Shown here: positions 1-7,750 of the stretch, one piece after another
How positions within the stretch are numbered: position 1 is the first letter of the stretch
Layout of the letters: each line of letters begins with the position of its first letter
Source: Syntrophaceae bacterium UBA2188
GTDB lineage: Bacteria; Desulfobacterota; BSN033; UBA1163
Reading direction: 5' to 3'
Length of the DNA: 19,731 nucleotides
Assembly (NCBI GenBank): GCA_002327985.1
Contig: DCVM01000042.1
Coordinates: forward strand, 1,004 to 20,734
The notes under the pieces: model-generated
What the model was told of the DNA's origin: nothing
The model's database searches: none
Seen by the model: the letters and a program-made list of their open reading frames with translations, nothing else
Made by a program: the position numbers and the translations under genes

Positions 1-1
1 A

Positions 2-172
2 GAGGTATGGGGGGAATCAAGATTGGTCCTTCCGGAAGAAATCGTTGGAAACCATTTTCGTAACCTCTTTACTGGCGAGACGATTGATAGGGTGGAGCAG
101 AGTGGAAAAGGAGGAATCCCTCTCGCTGAGGTGTTTGCCCATTTTCCAGTGGCCATGTTAGAGAAAGTTTAG
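2..172 (+). CDS. treY: Malto-oligosyltrehalose synthase, C-terminal end (5' truncated by window edge)
   Basis: An open frame enters from the left edge and stops with TAG at 170-172, leaving 56 residues. It reads EVWGESRLVLPEE..., then a FRNLFTGETI segment, and ends IPLAEVFAHFPVAMLEKV. A Trp-Gly-(Asp/Glu)-(Thr/Ser)-Arg strand, a '(L/F)TG' turn and a final 'PLAE(V/L)..(F/Y)PVA(L/M)L' segment are what I recall for the extreme C-terminus of TreY (GH13_26). TreY converts the reducing-end linkage of a malto-oligosaccharide to an alpha,alpha-1,1 bond, after which TreZ releases trehalose. The gene sits 138 bases upstream of glgE on the same strand, which fits a glucan/trehalose cluster. The catalytic domain lies outside the window, so the call rests on the tail plus context. 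A TreY fused to another enzyme cannot be excluded. Confidence 0.72.
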   Translation, partial: EVWGESRLVLPEEIVGNHFRNLFTGETIDRVEQSGKGGIPLAEVFAHFPVAMLEKV

Positions 173-310
173 ACAACCGTGTGAAGGCCTTTCATCAGTG
201 GATCATTCCGTTTTGGGGATCAACGGGTGATGGAGATCCTCTGCCGTTGAAGCAAAAGAGTAGACTTCATTTCCTCTTCGGCAGGAGGGGTCAAAGAAAG
301 AGGAAAGGTG

Positions 311-2299
311 ATGATGGACGTTGAGGGAAGGAGACGGATAGTTATCGAGAACCTGAAACCTGAAGTGGAAGGTGGCCGTCTTCCCATCAAGAGAACGATC
401 GGCGAGAAAGTGGTGGTGACGGCGGATATCTTTAGCGACGGCCATGACTCCCTTTCGGCAAGGCTTCAATATCGGACACCGAAGGGAAAAGAATGGAAAG
501 AAGTCCCGATGAAAATGATGGAGAACGATCAGTGGAGAGGGGAATTTGTCGTTCAAGAAATGGGGATTTATCGTTATACGGTTGAGGGTTGGATTGATCA
601 TTTTAAAACATGGCAAAAGGACCTGAAGAAACGATTCGATAGCGGTCAGGATTTTAAAGTGGATCTGTGGGTGGGTGCGGAATATATTGAAAAGGCCTCC
701 AGGAGAGCTTCGAAAGAAGATCAGAATAAACTCCTCCTTTTTTCAAAAATGTTAAAAAGGGCAAAGGGGGTGAAGGAGACCCTCTCCATCGCTCTGGGTG
801 AAGAGATCACGGAGTTCATGAACCATTATCCGGATAGAACATTGGCCGTCACTTATGAGAAGGAGTTGACGGTTGTCGTCGATCAGAAAAGGGCCCTCTT
901 CAGCTCCTGGTATGAATTATTTCCAAGATCCTGTGCTTCAGAGCCGGGTCGACATGGAACCTTCGGGGATTGCGAGAACCTCCTTTCAGAGATAGTGGGA
1001 ATGGGTTTTGATACCCTCTACTTCCCTCCCATTCATCCCATTGGGAAGACAAACCGGAAGGGGAAGAACAATATCCTTAAGGTTGGTCCAGATGACGTGG
1101 GAAGCCCTTGGGCCATTGGATCGGAGGAGGGAGGCCATCGATCCGTCCATCCTCAATTGGGGACCTTAGAAGATTTTGAACGTTTGGTCCGAAAAGCCAA
1201 AGAGAAGGGACTGGAGATAGCCATGGATTTGGCTTTCCAGTGTTCTCCTGACCATCCCTATGTCAAAGAACATCCGGAGTGGTTCAGGTGGCGGCCTGAT
1301 GGAACCCTCCAGTTTGCTGAGAATCCACCCAAGAGATACGAAGATATCATTCCTCTCAATTTCGAAACAGAAAAATGGCAAGAGCTATGGGAAGAATTGA
1401 AATCGATTGTTCTCTTCTGGATCAAAAAAGGGGTCTGCATTTTCAGGGTCGATAATCCTCACACCAAACCTTTTTCTTTCTGGGAGTGGTTGATCAAAGA
1501 GATCAAGGGGGAATATCCTGAGGTGATTTTCCTTTCTGAAGCTTTCACAAGGCCAAGGGTGATGTACCGCCTCGCTAAAATTGGATTCGCGCAGTCTTAT
1601 ACCTATTTTGCTTGGAGAAACACGAAGAGGGAACTGATTGAATACCTCACAGAACTGACTCAGACCGAGGTGAAAGAATATTTTCGGCCCAACTTCTGGC
1701 CCAATACTCCAGACATCCTGCCAGAGCACCTCCAGTACGGGGGGAGGCCGGCTTTCATGATCCGTCTGGTGCTTGCGGCTACCCTCTCTTCGAATTACGG
1801 GATTTATGGGCCCGCCTTTGAACTCTGCATCCATGAGGCCCTTTCGGGAAAAGAGGAGTACCTCCATTCTGAAAAGTACGAGATCAAACAATGGAACCGG
1901 GACATCCCTGGGAACCTGGGGGACTTCATCGTCAGGGTGAATCGGATCCGGCAGGAGAATCCTGCCCTTCAGAAGACCTTCAATCTCCAATTCTATGAAG
2001 TCGATAACGAGACGCTCCTCTTTTACGGGAAGACCACGGATGACCTCTCCAACATTCTGTTCGTAGTGGTCAATCTCGACCCCTTCCATACCCAGTCTGG
2101 ATGGGTGAAAGTTCCGATCAAAGAGCTGGGGATCGATCCGAGCCAACCCTATCTGGTTCACGACCTCCTGAGCGACGACAAATATATCTGGCAGGGCGAG
2201 CGAAATTATGTGGAGCTCAATCCTCAGGTTCTCCCGGCAAACATTTTTAGGGTGAGGAAGCGGTTAAAAAAGGAAACGGATTTTGACTATTTCGTGTGA
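311..2299 (+). CDS. glgE: Alpha-1,4-glucan:maltose-1-phosphate maltosyltransferase (GlgE)
   Basis: GlgE (GH13_3) transfers maltosyl units from alpha-maltose-1-phosphate to the non-reducing ends of alpha-1,4-glucan in the cytoplasm. The 662-residue length matches the family. After an N-terminal beta domain (about 10-120) comes the catalytic barrel with hallmark GlgE strings: MDLAFQCSPDHPYVKEHPEW (about 305-324), RVDNPHTKP with the Asp nucleophile at about 381, FLSEAFTRP with the general acid/base Glu at about 410, QSYTYFAWRN, and PNTPDILPEH with the third Asp at about 468. All three catalytic acids are present. Three in-frame starts occur in a row (GTG 308, ATG 311, ATG 314). I chose 311 because the AGAGG/AGGA purine run at 299-304 lies at a better distance from it than from 308. 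The stop is 12 bases before treS-pep2, and the TGAGGT at the stop doubles as the next gene's ribosome binding site, so the two are very likely co-transcribed. Confidence 0.95.
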   Translation: MMDVEGRRRIVIENLKPEVEGGRLPIKRTIGEKVVVTADIFSDGHDSLSARLQYRTPKGKEWKEVPMKMMENDQWRGEFVVQEMGIYRYTVEGWIDHFKTWQKDLKKRFDSGQDFKVDLWVGAEYIEKASRRASKEDQNKLLLFSKMLKRAKGVKETLSIALGEEITEFMNHYPDRTLAVTYEKELTVVVDQKRALFSSWYELFPRSCASEPGRHGTFGDCENLLSEIVGMGFDTLYFPPIHPIGKTNRKGKNNILKVGPDDVGSPWAIGSEEGGHRSVHPQLGTLEDFERLVRKAKEKGLEIAMDLAFQCSPDHPYVKEHPEWFRWRPDGTLQFAENPPKRYEDIIPLNFETEKWQELWEELKSIVLFWIKKGVCIFRVDNPHTKPFSFWEWLIKEIKGEYPEVIFLSEAFTRPRVMYRLAKIGFAQSYTYFAWRNTKRELIEYLTELTQTEVKEYFRPNFWPNTPDILPEHLQYGGRPAFMIRLVLAATLSSNYGIYGPAFELCIHEALSGKEEYLHSEKYEIKQWNRDIPGNLGDFIVRVNRIRQENPALQKTFNLQFYEVDNETLLFYGKTTDDLSNILFVVVNLDPFHTQSGWVKVPIKELGIDPSQPYLVHDLLSDDKYIWQGERNYVELNPQVLPANIFRVRKRLKKETDFDYFV

Positions 2300-2311
2300 G
2301 GTATTTGGTCG

Positions 2312-5300
2312 ATGGTAAAAAAGAGAATCGTCCCTTTTGAAGATGATCCGCTCTGGTATAAGGATGCGATCATCTATGAACTCCACGTGAAGGCCTTTTT
2401 CGATAGCAATGGGGATGGCATTGGAGACTTCCGGGGGCTCAAAGAGAAACTCAATTATATCGAGGACCTGGGCATCAATGCAATCTGGCTTCTCCCCTTT
2501 TACCCCTCCCCATTAAGGGATGACGGATACGATATTTCGGATTACTTAAACATCCATCCGGATTACGGAACGTTAAAGGACTTCAGGGAGTTCCTGAAAG
2601 AGGCTCATCGGCATGACATTCGCGTCATCACGGAGCTGATCGTCAACCACACCTCTGACCAGCACCCCTGGTTCAGGCGGTCGCGACAGGCAAGACCCGG
2701 ATCCCCATGGAGAGATTTCTATGTCTGGAGCGACACGCCGGACAGATATGGGGATGCGAGGATCATCTTCAAGGACTTTGAAACCTCGAACTGGGCGTGG
2801 GATCCCGTTGCCAAGGCCTACTACTGGCACCGCTTTTACTCCCATCAACCCGATCTGAATTACGACAACCCCCATGTCAGAAAGGCCATCTTCCGAGTGC
2901 TGGACTTCTGGTTCGGGATGGGTGTCGATGGCCTCCGGCTTGATGCTGTTCCCTACCTGTTTGAACGGGATGGGACCAATTGCGAAAACCTTCCTGAGAC
3001 ATACGACTTTTTAAGAGAGTTGAAGGCCCATGTAGACAGCAAGTTCAAGAACCGGATGCTCCTGGCCGAAGCTAACCAGTGGCCGGAGGATGCGGTCGCC
3101 TATTTCGGCAAAGGGGATCTCTGCCATATGGCCTTCCATTTCCCTTTGATGCCGAGGATCTTCATCGGACTCCAGATGGAAGATCGTTATCCCATCATCG
3201 ATATTCTCGATCAGACCCCGACCATCCCCGAGGTCTGTCAGTGGGCCCTGTTTCTCCGGAATCATGATGAGCTCACCCTGGAGATGGTGACAGATGAGGA
3301 AAGGGATTACATGTACCAGGTCTATGCAAGGGATCCTCGAGCCCGGATCAACCTCGGCATCAGGCGGCGTCTGGCCCCGCTCATGGACAACAACCGGAGG
3401 CGGATCGAGTTGATGAACATGCTGCTTTTCTCCCTTCCGGGGACGCCGGTCATCTATTATGGGGATGAGATCAACATGGGAGACAATTACTATCTCGGTG
3501 ATCGGAATGGGGTGCGGACTCCCATGCAATGGAGCCCAGATCGAAATGCCGGGTTTTCGAAGGCCAACCCCCAGAAGCTCTATATGCCCGTGATCATCGA
3601 TCCCGAACACCATTACGAATCAATCAATGTCGAAAATCAGCAGAGAAACCCCTCCTCCCTGCTCTGGTGGATGAAACGGGTCATTGCCATGCGGAAAAGG
3701 TTCAAGTCCTTCGGCCGGGGAACCCTGGAGTTCCTCTATCCGGAGAATGCAAAGGTCCTGGCCTTCATCCGGAAATATGGGGAGGAGTCCCTACTGGTGG
3801 TGGCCAACCTCTCGAGATATTTTCAGGTCGCGGAGCTCGATCTTTCAAAATATGCCGGGTCGATTCCAGAGGAGGTGACGAGTCAGAACCGATTTCCAGC
3901 GATCAAAGAATCGCCCTACGTGCTCACCTTAGGGCCTCACAATTACCTCTGGCTCTTGCTGAAGAAAGAGGAAGAAAGCCTCCGAATCACCCCGGAAAAG
4001 GCCATCCCGGAACTCCGTGTCAAGACGAGCTGGGAAAATGTTCTGGAAGGGGAGGCCAGGAGAAGGCTGGAGGGAGATGTTCTTCCGCAATATTTGAAAA
4101 ACTGCCGCTGGTTCGGTGGGAAGGCAAAGAATATCCGGAGGGTCAATATTGTGGAGAACATTCCAATCGTGAGCAATTCGGATGTTTCCTATGCGCTCAT
4201 CCTCGCCGTCCGGTACACGGAGGGCGCCCAGGACCTCTATCTATTGCCTCTCTCCTTCGCCCTGACGAGAAAGACGGGGAAGGCCCTGGATGAATTTGTC
4301 GTCGAAGGGCTGAGCATGAGACTTGACTATGATTGGTTGACCATCAAGGCAAAAATGATCATGGAGGAATTTCCCCAGAGCTTCATCGCACGCCTTTATG
4401 TGGAAGAGGATGAGGGCATTCTTTACGACGGGGCCTATGGCAGCAAGTTCCGCGATGGCCTTCTTGCGACCATCGCAAGAAGGAAAAAGGTCAAGGCCCA
4501 TGGAGGTGAGCTTTTTGGCATTCAAGGGAGGATGTTCAGGGCCCTGCAAAATAATCGGGAACTCCCATCGACTTCCCAGGTGATCAAGGCGGAGCAGAGT
4601 AATACCTCCATCCTCTATGAAGATCAATTTTATCTCAAACTCTTTCGAAATCTGAAGGAAGGGATCAATCCGGACCGGGAAATCACCCAGTTTCTGACCG
4701 AAAAGTCAGGGTTTCAACACATCCCGCCTTTTGCCGGCACGATCGAGTATCGAAGGCCGGGTTTCGAACCCATCAACATCGGACTGCTCCAGGGTTTTGT
4801 CCAGTGCCAGGGCGATTCCTGGACCTATACCCTGAATACCCTCGGAAGATATTTCGAAGAGGTTTTGTCGAGGGTCAAGGAGATGCGGGAAGTCCCGAAA
4901 GGACCGGTCTCTTTTTACGACGTAGACATCCCTTCCATCCCGTCTTTGCTCAGAGAATTGATCGAAGGACATTACCTCGAGATGGTCGCCCTCCTCGGAA
5001 TTCGGACCGGGGAGATGCACCTGGCCCTTTCCTCCTCCTGGGAGGATGAGGACTTCTCTCCGGAGCCCTTTTCCATGCTCTATCAGCGGTCTGTCTTCCA
5101 GTCGATGCGGGCCCTGTTGAGGAGGGTCTGGCAGGCCCTCAGGAATAATATCCGAAACCTCCCCGAGCCGTTACAGCAGGAGGCATCTTCTCTGCTCGGG
5201 TCCGATCAGAAGATATTGATACGTTTTCAGGAGATCGTGGGCAGAAAATTCTCTGCCATGAAAATCAGGATTCACGGAGATTACCATTTAGGCCAGGTGC

Positions 5301-5719
5301 TCTTTACAGGGAAAGATTTCATCATCATCGATTTTGAGGGAGAACCAGCGAGGTCTATGAGTGAGAGAAGAATCAAGAGATCCCCCCTGAGAGATATCTC
5401 GGGAATGATCCGGTCTTTTCATTATGCGGCCCATCTCGGCCTTCTTAAAGAAGCCTCCATCCGGTCGGTGGATATTCCCGTATTGGAACCATGGGCGGAT
5501 CTCTGGTATCGATACGTCTCCGGAGTGTTCCTCAAATCATACCTGAACACGACAGAGAAAGCGTCCTTTATCCCGGAGGAGCGGGGGGAGTTGGAGATCA
5601 TGCTCAGGGCCTTTCTGCTGGAAAAGGCCGTTTACGAACTGGGATATGAGCTCAACAACCGTCCCGAATGGGTGGTCATTCCGCTGAAGGGAATCAAAAA
5701 CCTGATCGGAGGTGAATGA
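2312..5719 (+). CDS. treS: Bifunctional trehalose synthase-maltokinase (TreS-Pep2 fusion)
   Basis: A 1135-residue two-enzyme fusion. Residues 1 to about 550 are trehalose synthase (GH13_16), which interconverts trehalose and maltose. It shows DDPLWYKDAIIYELHVKAFF at the start, VDGLRLDAVPYL with nucleophile Asp211, LLAEANQWPED with acid/base Glu253, FLRNHDE with Asp319, and YYGDEINMGDN and MQWSPDRNAGFS. A linker beginning around 553-590 leads to a maltokinase (Pep2/Mak) of about 550 residues that phosphorylates maltose with ATP to maltose-1-phosphate. Its markers are CRWFGGKAKN (598-607), the kinase catalytic loop IHGDYHLGQV with Asp990, and the metal-binding IDFEGEP with Asp1007, in an aminoglycoside-phosphotransferase-like fold. 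The product is the substrate of the GlgE encoded just upstream. Its TGA overlaps the start of glgB. TreS-Pep2 fusions are known in many bacteria; in mycobacteria the two are separate proteins that form a complex. Confidence 0.95.
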   Translation: MVKKRIVPFEDDPLWYKDAIIYELHVKAFFDSNGDGIGDFRGLKEKLNYIEDLGINAIWLLPFYPSPLRDDGYDISDYLNIHPDYGTLKDFREFLKEAHRHDIRVITELIVNHTSDQHPWFRRSRQARPGSPWRDFYVWSDTPDRYGDARIIFKDFETSNWAWDPVAKAYYWHRFYSHQPDLNYDNPHVRKAIFRVLDFWFGMGVDGLRLDAVPYLFERDGTNCENLPETYDFLRELKAHVDSKFKNRMLLAEANQWPEDAVAYFGKGDLCHMAFHFPLMPRIFIGLQMEDRYPIIDILDQTPTIPEVCQWALFLRNHDELTLEMVTDEERDYMYQVYARDPRARINLGIRRRLAPLMDNNRRRIELMNMLLFSLPGTPVIYYGDEINMGDNYYLGDRNGVRTPMQWSPDRNAGFSKANPQKLYMPVIIDPEHHYESINVENQQRNPSSLLWWMKRVIAMRKRFKSFGRGTLEFLYPENAKVLAFIRKYGEESLLVVANLSRYFQVAELDLSKYAGSIPEEVTSQNRFPAIKESPYVLTLGPHNYLWLLLKKEEESLRITPEKAIPELRVKTSWENVLEGEARRRLEGDVLPQYLKNCRWFGGKAKNIRRVNIVENIPIVSNSDVSYALILAVRYTEGAQDLYLLPLSFALTRKTGKALDEFVVEGLSMRLDYDWLTIKAKMIMEEFPQSFIARLYVEEDEGILYDGAYGSKFRDGLLATIARRKKVKAHGGELFGIQGRMFRALQNNRELPSTSQVIKAEQSNTSILYEDQFYLKLFRNLKEGINPDREITQFLTEKSGFQHIPPFAGTIEYRRPGFEPINIGLLQGFVQCQGDSWTYTLNTLGRYFEEVLSRVKEMREVPKGPVSFYDVDIPSIPSLLRELIEGHYLEMVALLGIRTGEMHLALSSSWEDEDFSPEPFSMLYQRSVFQSMRALLRRVWQALRNNIRNLPEPLQQEASSLLGSDQKILIRFQEIVGRKFSAMKIRIHGDYHLGQVLFTGKDFIIIDFEGEPARSMSERRIKRSPLRDISGMIRSFHYAAHLGLLKEASIRSVDIPVLEPWADLWYRYVSGVFLKSYLNTTEKASFIPEERGELEIMLRAFLLEKAVYELGYELNNRPEWVVIPLKGIKNLIGGE
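5708..5715 (+). promoter_or_regulatory. Ribosome binding site for glgB
   Basis: GGAGGTGA lies inside the last codons of treS-pep2, directly before ATGATG. With GGAGGT as the core, the second ATG (5719) is 5 bases away and the first (5716) only 2, which favours the second. The TGATG overlap with the upstream stop is the usual layout for re-initiation by a terminating ribosome. Confidence 0.7.
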
Positions 5720-7656
5720 TGGGTAAACCCCTTTCTAAAAAAGAGGCCGTGAGGGCTGATGTCTCCCTGTTGACCGACCATGATATCTATCTTTTCAAAG
5801 AAGGAAGCCATTTTCATCTTTTTGATAAGCTGGGATCGCATCCTCTCTCCATCGAGGGCATCGAGGGAACCTATTTCGCCCTTTGGGCCCCCAATGCGGA
5901 GAGGGTGTCGGTGATTGGGGATTTTAATGATTGGGACAAGGAATCCCCTCCCCTCAACGGGAGGTGGGATGGTTCAGGCATCTGGGAAGGATTCCTCCCT
6001 GGGGTATCGAAGGGCTCTGCCTACAAATACCACCTGGTCTCCAGACTTGGATACTACCAGGTGGATAAGGGGGACCCCTATGCCTTCCGATGGGAAGTCC
6101 CTCCCAAGACGGGTTCGGTGGTATGGGATCTCGGTTATGAATGGAGGGATGAGGAGTGGATGAAATACCGCAGCTATCATGATGGTCTCGACGCTCCCTA
6201 TTCCATCTATGAGGTCCACCTGGGATCATGGAGGCGCGTCCCCGAGGAAGAGAATCGTTTCATGACCTATCGGGAGATAGCGCCTCATCTGGCGGATTAC
6301 GTCAAGGAGATGGGGTTTACCCATGTGGAATTCTTACCCGTGATGGAGCATCCCTTCTACGGTTCCTGGGGGTATCAGACGGTTGGCTACTTCGCCCCTA
6401 CCAGCCGGTACGGGAGCCCTCAGGACTTCATGTACCTCATCGATCATCTTCACCAGAACGGCATCGGGGTGATCCTCGACTGGGTGCCTTCTCACTTTCC
6501 AGATGACGAACATGGACTGGTCTATTTCGATGGGACCCGTATCTATGAACATACCGATCCCAAGAAGGGATATCATCCCGACTGGAAAAGTTGCATCTTC
6601 AATCACGGGAGAAACGAGGTCAAGGCCTTTCTCGTCAGCAGTGGACTCTTCTGGCTCAAAAAATATCATATTGACGGTCTGCGGGTCGACGCCGTGGCCT
6701 CCATGCTCTACCTCGATTACGGGAGGAAGGAAGGCGAATGGATTCCGAACGAGCATGGAGGAAGGGAAAATATCGACGCCGTCAATTTTCTTAAACGCTT
6801 TAACGGAGCCGTCTATCAAGACCATCCTGAGGTGCAGACCATCGCTGAAGAATCGACCGCCTGGCCGATGGTGTCGAGACCCACTTATGTGGGCGGCCTC
6901 GGATTTGGTATGAAGTGGAACATGGGTTGGATGCACGATACCCTCGACTATTTCTCGAAAGACCCCGTTTTTCGGAAGTATCGCCACAACCAGCTGACCT
7001 TCAGCATCTGGTATGCCTTCTTTGAGAATTTCATTCTTTCCCTTTCCCACGATGAAGTGGTTTATGGAAAAGGGTCGCTCCTCAGGAAGATGCCAGGAAA
7101 TGAATGGCAGAAGTTTGCGAACCTCAGACTCCTGTTCGGATATATGTATGGTCACCCTGGAAAGAAGCTGATCTTTATGGGAGGGGAGTTCGGCCAGTGG
7201 GATGAGTGGTATCATGAGTCAAGTTTGGACTGGCATCTTCTCCAGTATCCCCTTCACCAGGGAGTCCAAAAATGGGTGAGAGATTTAAATCATCTTTATC
7301 GAGTTGAGCCAGCCCTGTATGAACTTGATTTTCGGATGGAAGGGTTTGAATGGATAGACTTTCACGACTGGGAGGGAAGTATTGTCATTTTTCTCAGGAA
7401 GGGGAAGAATACGGGCGATCTCTTTCTGATCGTCTGTAACTTCACCCCTATCCCGAGGCAAAATTACCGGACAGGGGTCCCCCGGGGCGGCTTCTGGAAA
7501 GAGGTTCTGAACAGCGATTCCAAGACCTACGGGGGAAGCGGTCATGGAAACTTCGGAGGTCTCGAGGCCTCTCCGATCCCTTCGCACGGGAAGTATCATT
7601 CCCTTTCCCTGACCCTACCCCCTCTTGGTGTTTTGTTTTTCAAGAATGAAGGATGA
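5719..7656 (+). CDS. glgB: 1,4-alpha-glucan branching enzyme (GlgB)
   Basis: GlgB (GH13_9) cuts alpha-1,4-glucan and re-attaches the piece as an alpha-1,6 branch; here it would branch the linear product of GlgE. In 645 residues there is an N-terminal CBM48 domain (GTYFALWAPNAERVSVIGDF, about 50-69), the barrel with YEVHLGSWRR, FLPVMEHPFYGSWGYQ and DGLRVDAVASMLYLDY (Asp nucleophile about 324), TIAEESTAWP (acid/base Glu about 377), and LSHDEVVYGKGSL (third Asp about 445), then a C-terminal beta domain ending in LPPLGVLFF. The residues of the -1 subsite look intact. Two ATGs overlap at 5716 and 5719. I prefer 5719 because GGAGGTGA at 5708-5715 leaves 5 bases between GGAGGT and that ATG but only 2 to the first. 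Either way the start overlaps the TGA of treS-pep2, which suggests translational coupling. Confidence 0.95.
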   Translation: MGKPLSKKEAVRADVSLLTDHDIYLFKEGSHFHLFDKLGSHPLSIEGIEGTYFALWAPNAERVSVIGDFNDWDKESPPLNGRWDGSGIWEGFLPGVSKGSAYKYHLVSRLGYYQVDKGDPYAFRWEVPPKTGSVVWDLGYEWRDEEWMKYRSYHDGLDAPYSIYEVHLGSWRRVPEEENRFMTYREIAPHLADYVKEMGFTHVEFLPVMEHPFYGSWGYQTVGYFAPTSRYGSPQDFMYLIDHLHQNGIGVILDWVPSHFPDDEHGLVYFDGTRIYEHTDPKKGYHPDWKSCIFNHGRNEVKAFLVSSGLFWLKKYHIDGLRVDAVASMLYLDYGRKEGEWIPNEHGGRENIDAVNFLKRFNGAVYQDHPEVQTIAEESTAWPMVSRPTYVGGLGFGMKWNMGWMHDTLDYFSKDPVFRKYRHNQLTFSIWYAFFENFILSLSHDEVVYGKGSLLRKMPGNEWQKFANLRLLFGYMYGHPGKKLIFMGGEFGQWDEWYHESSLDWHLLQYPLHQGVQKWVRDLNHLYRVEPALYELDFRMEGFEWIDFHDWEGSIVIFLRKGKNTGDLFLIVCNFTPIPRQNYRTGVPRGGFWKEVLNSDSKTYGGSGHGNFGGLEASPIPSHGKYHSLSLTLPPLGVLFFKNEG

Positions 7657-7657
7657 C

Positions 7658-7736
7658 AATGCAAAGGGCATAGAGCAAAGGGCAAAGGGTTAAAGAAATC
7701 AATTTGCTATTTCCCATACCCAATGCTCTTTGCATT
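7658..7736. repeat. Imperfect inverted repeat filling the glgB-GH57 spacer
   Basis: AATGCAAAG at 7658-7666 is mirrored by CTTTGCATT at 7728-7736. The arms extend inward imperfectly (GGCATAG against the complement of CAATGCT), giving roughly 15 of 18 paired positions. The left side also has a short direct-repeat character (GCAAAGGGCATAGAGCAAAGGGCAAAGGG). The element starts one base after the glgB stop and ends just before the ribosome binding site of the next gene. It looks like one of the small GCAAAG/GCATAG-type dispersed intergenic palindromes seen in many copies in some bacterial genomes. Copy number cannot be seen from one window. It could fold in the mRNA and influence expression of the downstream gene. 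Confidence 0.6.
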
Positions 7737-7737
7737 T

Positions 7738-7744
7738 AGGAGGT
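7738..7744 (+). promoter_or_regulatory. Ribosome binding site for the GH57/DUF3536 gene
   Basis: AGGAGGT with a 6-base gap to ATG at 7751 (9 bases to the adjacent ATG at 7754). This fixes the start downstream of an in-frame TTG at 7730, which lies inside the inverted repeat and upstream of this site. Confidence 0.8.
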
Positions 7745-7750
7745 CAATGC

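Noticed and set aside
173..310. Possible gene or terminator between treY and glgE
   Set aside because: No open frame with a plausible start fits. CTGCCG...CGGCAG at about 241-286 is an inverted pair, but with a long, poorly paired interior and no T-run, so I do not call a terminator.
1385..2161. A 258-codon open frame on the - strand
   Set aside because: It is antisense to the conserved GlgE catalytic region; composition is low-complexity charged/proline-rich and matches no family.
3529..4293. A 254-codon + strand frame
   Set aside because: It overlaps treS-pep2 in another frame; the treS-pep2 frame is continuous and carries all motifs, so this is a shadow and not a frameshifted piece.
6334..7215. 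A 293-codon open frame on the - strand
   Set aside because: It lies fully antisense within glgB, has no recognisable domain, no good binding site, and is explained by the codon pattern of the real gene.
7730..7750. TTG start for the GH57 gene, adding 7 residues
   Set aside because: It lies upstream of the AGGAGGT site and within the inverted repeat; ATG 7751 is correctly spaced and begins right before the conserved YICIHGHFYQPP.
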